Source: Psychroserpens luteus (lineage in GTDB: Bacteria; Bacteroidota; Bacteroidia; Flavobacteriales; Flavobacteriaceae). From it: a stretch of DNA of 64,000 nt. How positions within the stretch are numbered: position 1 is the stretch's first letter; each line of letters begins with the position of its first letter. Both the position numbers and the translations under genes were made by a program. The stretch covers positions 186,001-250,000 of the forward strand of contig NZ_JADILU010000001.1 of the NCBI RefSeq assembly GCF_015319355.1, given 5' to 3'. Under the pieces are notes generated by a model. It worked only from the letters and a program-made list of their open reading frames with translations, made no database searches and was not told the DNA's origin. Positions 1 through 7,984 of the stretch are shown here, one piece after another.

Positions 1-3000
1 TATCATCAAATATTTCAGGATTAACAACATTAACACAATACGAAGCACAAGTGAGAAGTAAATGTTCTGGAGGAAGTAATTCTGCCTATACAACTTCGGT
101 TGTTTTTATGACAACAGATGTACAATTAGATTATTGTGATTCTGCTAGTACAGACACTGATGATGAATTTATTAGTAGAGTACAACTAAATACTATTGAT
201 AATACTTCTGGAGCACAGTTCTACTCAGATTTTACAAATATTTCAACAACCTTAACTAAAGGAACTCAATACACAATCACTGTAACACCAACATGGACAG
301 GAACGACATTTTCTGAAGGATATTCAGTTTGGATTGATTATAATAGAGATGGGGATTTTGAGGATGCTGGAGAACAAGTTTGGACTCAAGCAGCAACTAC
401 AAATTCTCCTGTATCAGGAAGCTTTACTATACCTACAGGAGCAGTAGAAAATTCAACAAGAATGCGAGTTTCATTAAAATTTAATGGAATACCTGCGGAA
501 TGTGAAACTTTTCAATATGGTGAAGTTGAAGATTATACTGTTATAATTGAGAGTTCTGATCCAGATGTTGAAGCGCCAAGCGTCCCTAATAACTTAATAG
601 CCAATGGTACAACGCAAACAACAACTGACTTATCTTGGGATGTATCCACAGATAATATTGGAGTTACAGAATACGACATATATCAAGATGGAATATTAGT
701 AGCTACAGTACCTTCAATAATGTATCAAGTCACAGGATTAACCCCTTTAACGAGTTATGATTTTTATGTTATTGCTAAAGATGCAGCAGGAAATAGTTCA
801 CCACAAAGTAATACTGTTACCATTATTACTTTAGAACCAGATACTGAGAATCCTACAACACCTTTAAATTTATTAGCCAATAATATAACTGATTCAACAG
901 TTGATTTAGCATGGGAAACTTCAACCGATAATTCTGGAGTTGTTTCTTATGATGTTTATCAAGATGGTATTTTTGTTATTAACGTTTCAACGACAACATA
1001 CCAAGTTACGGGTCTAACAGCAGAGACCGTTTATACTTTCAAAGTAAAAGCTAAAGATGTAGCAGGTAACGAATCAGAAGACAGTAATGAGGTCGCAGTA
1101 TTGACATTACCTAGTGATTTAAATTATTGTGTTTCAGAAAGTACAGATACTAGTGATGAATATATAAGTAGAGTACAATTAAATACAATTGATAATGCTT
1201 CTGGACCAACATTTTATTCAGATTTTACAGCAATTTCAACCACTCTAAGAAAAGGAACGCAATACACTATTGATATAACTCCAACTTGGACTGGAACACT
1301 TTATAATGAAGGTTATGGTGTTTGGATGGACTACAATAATGATGGTGATTTTGAAGATATAGGAGAAGACGTATTTACAAATGCTCCTAGTCAAAATACT
1401 CCAGTGAGTGGTGATTTTACAATCCCACAAACTGCTTCAGAAACTGATTTAAGAATGCGAGTTACACTAAGATATAACCAAATACCTGGACCTTGCGATT
1501 CATTTACTTATGGCGAAGTCGAAGATTATACAGTCAAAATCATAGGTTCTGGAGATTTAATTTATAGCAATAGTGCTTGGACACCTTATGCGCCATCACC
1601 AACTACAGGAGTAGATAATGCTATAGTTTTAGACGGAACATACAATCTCACAGGAGATATTCAACTCAATAATATTAGTGTAAATGAAGGTACAAGCATG
1701 GTTGTTGAAAAAGGGCAATCTCTTACGTTAAACGGAAATCTAATAAGCAATGATAATGTGATTTTAGAGTCCGATTCTAACGAATATGCAAGTTTGATTG
1801 TTACTAATAATGTCGTCGGAAATGTGCAATATAAAAGATATGTCAACACAACAACAGGAGGTAATGATCTTATTGCACCACCAGTTTTTGGAGAACCATT
1901 TGATGTTTTTCAAGTTGCTAATTCAAATATTGTAAGCAATACAGAGAATACATCATTCTTATTTGGACCATTTGATAAAGTTACAGATACTTATTTACTG
2001 TATTCAGATACAGAAACAACACCTTTATACGCTTCAAAAGGCTATAGAGCAGCCTCAACAAATGCAAGTACGTTTACATTTACAGGCCTAGTGAATACTA
2101 GAGATGTGAGTGCGCCAGTGGTTATTTCTGGACCTACAAAACCGGAATGGAATTTAATAGGAAATCCATATCCATCCTATATTAAATTAGCAGATTTTTT
2201 AAGTGCTAATAACGCTAAATTCGATATGCAACGCTCTGGTATTTATGGATATGATGGCGATGCTTCAAGTGGTTGGACGATTTGGAACCAAGCATATTCA
2301 GATGCGCATCCAAATGCTAAAATAACGCCAGGTCAAGGGTTTTTAATTGCATCTGGTGCTAGCCAAGCTCAAATTAATTTCACACCAATCATGCGAGCTA
2401 TAGGTAGTGATGATGATTTTATCCTCGGAAGACAAGGTAATAACGTACCAATCTCGCATTTAAAATTAAAATTGGATAATACCTCAAACTCGTACGATAC
2501 AGATTTTTATTTCACAGAAAATGCGTCTTTAGGATTAGATCCTAATTATGATTCTGGATTATTTGGAGGAGTATCTACATTTGCTATGTATTCACAATTA
2601 GTTGAAGATAATATAGGACGTAATTATGGTGTCCAATCTATTGGTTCGACTAATTTATCTAATGTGACAATACCTTTGGGGATTCATATTTCCGAAGGAC
2701 AGCAAGCAACAATTAGCATTACAGAAACAACACTTCCTGAAAATGTTGAAGTTTATTTAGAAGATAACTCAACAAATACCTTTACGTTATTAAATACATC
2801 AGATTATGTCTTTACAGCCAATACGAATCTCTCAGGAATAGGGCGTTTCTTTTTACACTTTGCAGAAAGTACATTAGGTACAAATATTTATGATTCTAAC
2901 AATATTAAGATTTTTACAACTACAGAGGCTAAAGTGATATTTGTAAAAGGACAACTCTTTGAAGATACAGTATTAACAATTTTTGATATCCAAGGTCGTG

Positions 3001-3134
3001 TATTGAAAACGATGACTTTAGATGGGTCTCAAACCCTAAACAGAATTGATGTCTCATCATTTTCTAAAGGCGTTTATATTGTGAGCTTGAAGAATGGAAT
3101 GCAGGAAAGGACAGAGAAGGTTATTGTTAAGTAA
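1..3134 (+). CDS. T9SS-secreted adhesin-like protein with GEVED and FN3 domains (5' partial)
   Basis: The frame is open from base 3, and the first GTG (base 51) lies inside a domain, so the true start is upstream of the window. Visible domains in order are the end of an FN3-like segment, a GEVED domain (about 129-545, ending in the diagnostic GEVEDYTV), two FN3 domains (about 570-833 and 846-1110, each with a SWDxSTDN-type core), a second GEVED domain (about 1125-1545), a long beta-rich region, and a C-terminal T9SS type A sorting domain (about 2885-3131; FDIQGRVLKTM...GVYIVSL). It is most likely an exported, surface-anchored or released protein used in adhesion or polymer binding. No catalytic domain is visible in this part. 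The product identity of the missing N-terminus is unknown. Confidence 0.85.
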   Translation, partial: SSNISGLTTLTQYEAQVRSKCSGGSNSAYTTSVVFMTTDVQLDYCDSASTDTDDEFISRVQLNTIDNTSGAQFYSDFTNISTTLTKGTQYTITVTPTWTGTTFSEGYSVWIDYNRDGDFEDAGEQVWTQAATTNSPVSGSFTIPTGAVENSTRMRVSLKFNGIPAECETFQYGEVEDYTVIIESSDPDVEAPSVPNNLIANGTTQTTTDLSWDVSTDNIGVTEYDIYQDGILVATVPSIMYQVTGLTPLTSYDFYVIAKDAAGNSSPQSNTVTIITLEPDTENPTTPLNLLANNITDSTVDLAWETSTDNSGVVSYDVYQDGIFVINVSTTTYQVTGLTAETVYTFKVKAKDVAGNESEDSNEVAVLTLPSDLNYCVSESTDTSDEYISRVQLNTIDNASGPTFYSDFTAISTTLRKGTQYTIDITPTWTGTLYNEGYGVWMDYNNDGDFEDIGEDVFTNAPSQNTPVSGDFTIPQTASETDLRMRVTLRYNQIPGPCDSFTYGEVEDYTVKIIGSGDLIYSNSAWTPYAPSPTTGVDNAIVLDGTYNLTGDIQLNNISVNEGTSMVVEKGQSLTLNGNLISNDNVILESDSNEYASLIVTNNVVGNVQYKRYVNTTTGGNDLIAPPVFGEPFDVFQVANSNIVSNTENTSFLFGPFDKVTDTYLLYSDTETTPLYASKGYRAASTNASTFTFTGLVNTRDVSAPVVISGPTKPEWNLIGNPYPSYIKLADFLSANNAKFDMQRSGIYGYDGDASSGWTIWNQAYSDAHPNAKITPGQGFLIASGASQAQINFTPIMRAIGSDDDFILGRQGNNVPISHLKLKLDNTSNSYDTDFYFTENASLGLDPNYDSGLFGGVSTFAMYSQLVEDNIGRNYGVQSIGSTNLSNVTIPLGIHISEGQQATISITETTLPENVEVYLEDNSTNTFTLLNTSDYVFTANTNLSGIGRFFLHFAESTLGTNIYDSNNIKIFTTTEAKVIFVKGQLFEDTVLTIFDIQGRVLKTMTLDGSQTLNRIDVSSFSKGVYIVSLKNGMQERTEKVIVK

Positions 3135-3154
3135 CTTTAAAATAGATTTATTGT

Positions 3155-3203
3155 ATAATCATAAAAAAGTCCAGATTAACAATCTGGACTTTTTTATGAT
3201 TAT
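3155..3203. terminator. Bidirectional intrinsic terminator
   Basis: A perfect inverted repeat with 23-bp arms and a 3-nt loop (AAC) lies between two convergent genes. The core is AAGTCCAGATT/AATCTGGACTT with A and T runs on both sides, so it can stop transcription from either direction. Confidence 0.9.
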
Positions 3204-3219
3204 TTAAGGTTGAATTTGT

Positions 3220-3933
3220 TTATACATGTACAATCTCATTATCATGTAACAATTCATCACCACGTAATCTCAAAAATATTTGAGCCACAGCAATCGTATC
3301 TTTTTCACAATACACAATAATACGATCTACTTCTTTTTCTTTATAATACACGCGATAAACTTCGCTACCATCAATATCGTCTTTTGGTGATGGGATACCT
3401 AAAACGTTAGTCAATAATTTTAAAGATGTATAGGTTTTGTAGTCTCCAAATTTCCAGAGTTCTAAGGTGTCTAGATGAGGAACTTCCCAAGGCTTTTTTC
3501 CGAAGAGATTTAATTTATAAGGTAATTCAATATTATGAATAATCATGCGACGTGCAATGTATGGGAAATCAAATTCTTTACCATTATGTGCGCAAAGTAG
3601 ATGTTTATTGGAGCTAAAATGTGTGATTAGCATGTTTTTGAAATCTTTCAGGATTTTCACTTCATCACCATAAAAAGAAGTGACTCTAAAGGTTCTTACA
3701 TCACCTTCCATTTTAAAGTACCCAACCGAAATACAAACAATTTTACCAAACTCAGCCCAAATTCCTGCTCGATCATAAAATTCTTCCGCAGTAAAATCAT
3801 CACGTCTTTGGTATTTAGACTTACTCTCCCAAAGCTCTTGTTTAGTTTCATCCAATTCAGAAAAATGCTCAGTCTCAGGAACTGTTTCAATGTCTAAGAA
3901 TAAGATGTGTTCTAAATTGAGTTTATTGATCAT
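3220..3933 (-). CDS. Predicted DEDDy 3'-5' exonuclease (PolB-exonuclease-like)
   Basis: A 237-residue protein with an RNase H-fold exonuclease pattern. Exo I is D14-x-E16 in FLDIET, Exo II is D122 in HNGKEFDFPY, and Exo III is Y208xxxD212 in YCEKD, all four acidic residues plus the tyrosine of the DEDDy class. It matches the stand-alone predicted exonuclease family related to the proofreading domain of family B polymerases (PF10108-type). It is probably cytosolic, with DNA or RNA as substrate; the substrate cannot be told. Its start codon overlaps the stop of the upstream S41 protease gene by one base (TAATG), so it is likely the last gene of a leftward operon. Confidence 0.85.
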   Translation of the reverse strand: MINKLNLEHILFLDIETVPETEHFSELDETKQELWESKSKYQRRDDFTAEEFYDRAGIWAEFGKIVCISVGYFKMEGDVRTFRVTSFYGDEVKILKDFKNMLITHFSSNKHLLCAHNGKEFDFPYIARRMIIHNIELPYKLNLFGKKPWEVPHLDTLELWKFGDYKTYTSLKLLTNVLGIPSPKDDIDGSEVYRVYYKEKEVDRIIVYCEKDTIAVAQIFLRLRGDELLHDNEIVHV

Positions 3934-6164
3934 TAGTCTTTTATAGTTTCCGTTTTACTTATGTTTTGATTGATGAGTTCTAAGGCTTTTTCCATGAGTT
4001 CATCTCGACCTTCTGTAATTCCTACAATCGTTGGTTTTACTTCTACATCTGGAACGATACCAACACGCTGGGTTTCATTACCATCTGGATATTGAACACC
4101 AATTCCAGAAATCATGGTACTTAAACCTCCTGGTAAAACAATTGATGAAACGTTGCCATCTGCTCCTGCAGTAGTGCTTCCAATAATTGTTGTTCTATCG
4201 CCTGCTCTAAATGCCATAGCTGTATATTCTGCCTGACTTTGAGAAAGCTCGTTCACTAGAATAATTACCTTTTGCCCTTTGTAAGTCCAACCTCTCTGTA
4301 GTCCGACTTTATGACCTTCTCTATGTAAAAACTCACCAGGTTGATTTACACTGCCTTGTGTAAATTTAACAAAATCTGAACGATTACTGTTCAAATAGTT
4401 GCCTAGTTTAAATGGGACAAACGTAGAAGGGTAATTTCTAATATCTACAATGATACCTTTTGTATCTTTAAACTCCTCTTTTAGTAAACTAATATCCTCA
4501 ACAGTAATGTTTTGTAAAGTGACGTAGCCAATATCATTACTTATCTTTTTAAAGCTACGCTCAGTTCGTTTTGGATACCATCTATAGTATCCGCTAAAAT
4601 TACTTTTGTTGAATAAATCTAGGGTTACATTCATAGGCTTCTCTTGACGATTTACTTTTAGCTCTAAAGAATTTTTTGTAGAACGCAACATATCAAAACT
4701 GATGTCTCTTAATCGTGTAGGTTGATTAGAAGCTGGATAAAAAGGATTCATATCTTCTACAAGCGCATTAATAGATTTCCCGTTGATATGTGTAATTACA
4801 TCACCAATTTCTAATCCAGTAGTTTTACGTATTTCTTCATCAAAAAAGTCATCAACCACTAATTGATTTTCTATAAACCGTACATGAACAGGTGCGAAAA
4901 AATCACCTCGTTGTTCTTGAATTTTATCATTTCCTCCCCAAAGATTAGCATGTGTGTCATTAATGTCTGCAATCATTTGAAGTGCAACTAACTCATATTC
5001 TAATTCATCTTTTGCGTTTATGAACTTCGGAATGTACTCTTCTAAGCAAGAATCCCAATCTTTATCAGTTAAATGTTTATTCGGAAAGAAATAATTAATC
5101 ATATTCCAATAGCGATAAACTGATAGTAGTCTGAAACCAGCGTCTGGATATCTCATATCTGAATAAGCATTCTCGTTTTTAAATTCCGGATTACCAACAC
5201 TTGGCATCATACTAATATAATAATGATCGCCTTGATTTCTATTTTGCTGAATGTATTGTAATTTGTCACTCAAGTTCTTAGAAATTGAGCTAGAGGCAAT
5301 CCATTTTAAATCGGGTTTTAGAAAGGCATCTGTTGAGACGTCTTTACATTTTTCACAAATCTCGACTGCGCCAAGTCTATCAATCCAAGCAATTAGAACT
5401 GCATCACGTTCTGCAGTATTTTGTGCTTTTTGATATTTTGGCAGCACTCTAAATAACTCATAATCCCAATTGACTTTACCTTTGGCAATTTCAGGATGAT
5501 AGTATTTTAAAAATCCCCAAACACGTCCAAGTAAATCTAAGTTTTCTATGTATTGATCATCTAGATTAACGAATGTTATGTTAGATCCTTTATCAAATTC
5601 TTGATCTTGTTGAACTTTGTCTAGTTCTTTTTCTGGAGCTTGATCTATGGGTTTGCCATCAATAGTAATTTCTAAATTATCAACCCAAATTTTACCTGTA
5701 CCAGATAATATTCCGCCAAAAACAATCTGTTTCGCTTTATTGCCTAGTTTCAACTCAATTTCATATTTTTTCCAGTCATTGGTGCCATCAATGTTTCTAG
5801 AACGCATGTTGTCAAACGATATTTCGGGATCAACACGCAACCATAATCCAGCCCATCCATTTGTAACATTTTCGGTTTTGAGATAACCTGATAGCTTTAT
5901 TTTTTTACCACCAAAGTCTGCAGGAATGGTATAGGCTAAAGCTTTAAACTGTGTGTTGCTTCCTGTACTTGCTATAGCTCCAGAGATGTTTCCGTTTTGA
6001 ACTATAGAAGTATCAAAAGAAACTTCATAATCTCCTGTTCCAAAGGTTGTCCAGCCTTTAGCAGTTTCATTTTTAAGAGTTTCAAAATCTAGATTGTGAG
6101 TGTTTTGAGCATATAAAACTGCGCACAAAAAAAGTGTGATTGTGGTGGTTACTGTCGTTTTCAT
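3933..6164 (-). CDS. Exported S41 family (tail-specific type) peptidase
   Basis: A 743-residue protein. I chose the ATG at 6164 because it gives a clean signal peptide (MKTTVTTTITLFLCAVLYAQ); a TTG 24 bases upstream only adds polar residues. Residues about 25-165 form a carbohydrate-binding-like beta domain, a PDZ-like segment (GLEIGDVITHINGKS) lies mid-protein, and the C-terminal third is the S41 core, with the likely nucleophile serine in ELSQSQAEY near residue 642 followed by GSTTAGADG. It probably acts in the periplasm or at the surface on protein tails or damaged proteins. It is followed with a one-base overlap by the exonuclease gene. Confidence 0.85.
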   Translation of the reverse strand: MKTTVTTTITLFLCAVLYAQNTHNLDFETLKNETAKGWTTFGTGDYEVSFDTSIVQNGNISGAIASTGSNTQFKALAYTIPADFGGKKIKLSGYLKTENVTNGWAGLWLRVDPEISFDNMRSRNIDGTNDWKKYEIELKLGNKAKQIVFGGILSGTGKIWVDNLEITIDGKPIDQAPEKELDKVQQDQEFDKGSNITFVNLDDQYIENLDLLGRVWGFLKYYHPEIAKGKVNWDYELFRVLPKYQKAQNTAERDAVLIAWIDRLGAVEICEKCKDVSTDAFLKPDLKWIASSSISKNLSDKLQYIQQNRNQGDHYYISMMPSVGNPEFKNENAYSDMRYPDAGFRLLSVYRYWNMINYFFPNKHLTDKDWDSCLEEYIPKFINAKDELEYELVALQMIADINDTHANLWGGNDKIQEQRGDFFAPVHVRFIENQLVVDDFFDEEIRKTTGLEIGDVITHINGKSINALVEDMNPFYPASNQPTRLRDISFDMLRSTKNSLELKVNRQEKPMNVTLDLFNKSNFSGYYRWYPKRTERSFKKISNDIGYVTLQNITVEDISLLKEEFKDTKGIIVDIRNYPSTFVPFKLGNYLNSNRSDFVKFTQGSVNQPGEFLHREGHKVGLQRGWTYKGQKVIILVNELSQSQAEYTAMAFRAGDRTTIIGSTTAGADGNVSSIVLPGGLSTMISGIGVQYPDGNETQRVGIVPDVEVKPTIVGITEGRDELMEKALELINQNISKTETIKD

Positions 6165-6242
6165 GATTGATTGATTGATTTTTATCAAAAGAAGACATAA
6201 ATCAAGAAAATAAAGTCTAACTAAACGTTAAATAACAAAATA

Positions 6243-7394
6243 TTAAGATTTGGTATTCAGCATTTTATAGCCTTCTTCTATGTATAATCCAATATCGTTA
6301 CTAAATGTGTGCGTGTTATTATCTGGAGATTTACGATGCCCTAATCTTACAATAATAACATTGTCTTCTGGTTGAACGATAACATACTGTCCTAAATGAC
6401 CACGCATCATAAAAAAGTCTTTTCCCATGTAATTATTGAGCCAAAAACCATAGCCATATTCTGGACTTGCTGGAAACCGTGGTATTACAGATTTTGCAAC
6501 AAAAGCAGAGTCTAAAACTTGTTTTCCGTTCCACTTGCCATGATCTTTGTAAAGTTTTCCAAAACGCGCAAAATCTTTAGCATTACTACCAATACAACAA
6601 AATGCTTTTGCCAATCTATGATCTTCATCATCTAATTGCCATAAAGCATCGTCAGAAGATCCTAGAGGTTTCCAAAAACTTTCAGATAGATAATTTGATA
6701 ATTTTTTCCCTGTAGCTTTTTCAATGACCATACCTAGTAATTGTGTGCTACCACTCAAGTATTCATACTCTACTCCAGGTGTTTTAACGACTTTTTGATT
6801 TAATATGGTTTCGGCTAAATCATCATCATAATTGGCTCTTGCTGTTACAGAAAACGGACTCGTATAATGTTCAACCCAATCCAAACCAGATGCCATAGAT
6901 GCCAAATCTCCAACTGTCGTTTTTGCGTAGCTGTACTCTGGATAAAAATCACTTACAGGTTGGTCAAGACTTTTTATATAACCATCCATAATTGCTTTTC
7001 CTAATAATCCAGACACATAACTCTTTGCCATAGAAAAAGAATTTGTTTTAGAATTTTCATCAAAACCTTCGTAATATTTTTCAAACCAAATACTATCATT
7101 TTTAATAATAACATAGGCAATAGTTCCCCAATCTTGGTTAGATTTTTCTAAAGCTGCTGTAGTAGAAACAGTGTTGTAATCTTTATGATTTGACCAAGCA
7201 TCGGTATGGTTTCCTTTCTTTATGGTATCATTTTCAAAATAAGAGAAATCATCAATAAAAGCTGTTTTGTGCCCTGTGAAATAGACCACGCGAACACCTC
7301 TTAAAATATAACCGTAATCAAAAACATACATAAAAAGAACTAATGCTGCAATTGTGATAAGCGTCCATTTGAGGATTTTTTTTAAGAATTTCAT
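6243..7394 (-). CDS. Serine hydrolase of the class C beta-lactamase / PBP4* fold
   Basis: A 383-residue protein with one N-terminal membrane segment (residues about 8-26) and the rest extracytoplasmic. The three active-site signatures of the family are present: SxxK as S121-M-A-K124, the Y-x-N/S motif as Y212-L-S214, and a KTG-like box as GHLGQ near the C-terminus. Members include esterases, D-aminopeptidases and peptidoglycan hydrolases; true beta-lactamase activity cannot be assumed. It sits 11 bases after the DUF4442 gene and 78 bases before the S41 peptidase, all leftward. Confidence 0.85.
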   Translation of the reverse strand: MKFLKKILKWTLITIAALVLFMYVFDYGYILRGVRVVYFTGHKTAFIDDFSYFENDTIKKGNHTDAWSNHKDYNTVSTTAALEKSNQDWGTIAYVIIKNDSIWFEKYYEGFDENSKTNSFSMAKSYVSGLLGKAIMDGYIKSLDQPVSDFYPEYSYAKTTVGDLASMASGLDWVEHYTSPFSVTARANYDDDLAETILNQKVVKTPGVEYEYLSGSTQLLGMVIEKATGKKLSNYLSESFWKPLGSSDDALWQLDDEDHRLAKAFCCIGSNAKDFARFGKLYKDHGKWNGKQVLDSAFVAKSVIPRFPASPEYGYGFWLNNYMGKDFFMMRGHLGQYVIVQPEDNVIIVRLGHRKSPDNNTHTFSNDIGLYIEEGYKMLNTKS

Positions 7395-7405
7395 GAAAAT
7401 GTAAA

Positions 7406-7927
7406 TTATTTGTTAGCCTGTAGCTGTTTTATTTTTTCTTTATAAAAATGTTTGTCTGCGATATACAGTGTTTTATTAAAAGTAGCAATAATATTCTGTT
7501 TTGCATCAATAAGACTCATGGTTTTCACGATGTCTATTTCATTACGATTTGCCACCTCTTTTTTTATGTTTTTAATTTCTTCTTCGGAAAAGATAAACGC
7601 ACCAAAAATTCTGCTTTTTGCAGGTTTCTTATAGCGAGCCTCAACCGCTTTATCCCATACTACATAATCATCTCCAAGAATTTGAATCAATTGAATCATA
7701 TAAATAGGATCTGTAGCAGCTAACATGCTGCCACCAAAAATAGATCCAGCATAATTTCTGTTTTTCCAATTGAGTTTGAGTCTTATTTTTACAAAATGCA
7801 AATCGTCGCTTACCTCTATCAGTTTTGCGGTTGTGCGACGGTACATTGGTGACAAATTAAAACCGTATTTGTAAATAGTAGCGCTTTTAAAGTAGCGTTC
7901 TAAAAATTGGGTAATGATTCTATACAT
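7406..7927 (-). CDS. DUF4442 protein (hotdog-fold, thioesterase-like)
   Basis: A 173-residue cytosolic protein with the pattern of the DUF4442/YiiD-like hotdog group: FNLSPMYRRTTAKL near the N-terminus, then KLNWKNRNYAGSIFGGSMLAATDP, the central helix of the hotdog fold. The ATG at 7927 is preferred; a TTG just upstream would add one residue. Relatives are predicted acyl-CoA thioesterases, but the substrate is unknown. It is the first gene of a probable four-gene leftward unit (this gene, serine hydrolase, S41 peptidase, exonuclease). Confidence 0.8.
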   Translation of the reverse strand: MYRIITQFLERYFKSATIYKYGFNLSPMYRRTTAKLIEVSDDLHFVKIRLKLNWKNRNYAGSIFGGSMLAATDPIYMIQLIQILGDDYVVWDKAVEARYKKPAKSRIFGAFIFSEEEIKNIKKEVANRNEIDIVKTMSLIDAKQNIIATFNKTLYIADKHFYKEKIKQLQANK

Positions 7928-7984
7928 CAAAAACGAGATTGTTGTTTGTAAAGGTTTTTACCATTGATACTTGCAGCAGTACGA

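Noticed and set aside
6165-6188. TTG start for the S41 peptidase
   Set aside because: It adds eight residues in front of a normal signal peptide; the ATG at 6164 is better.
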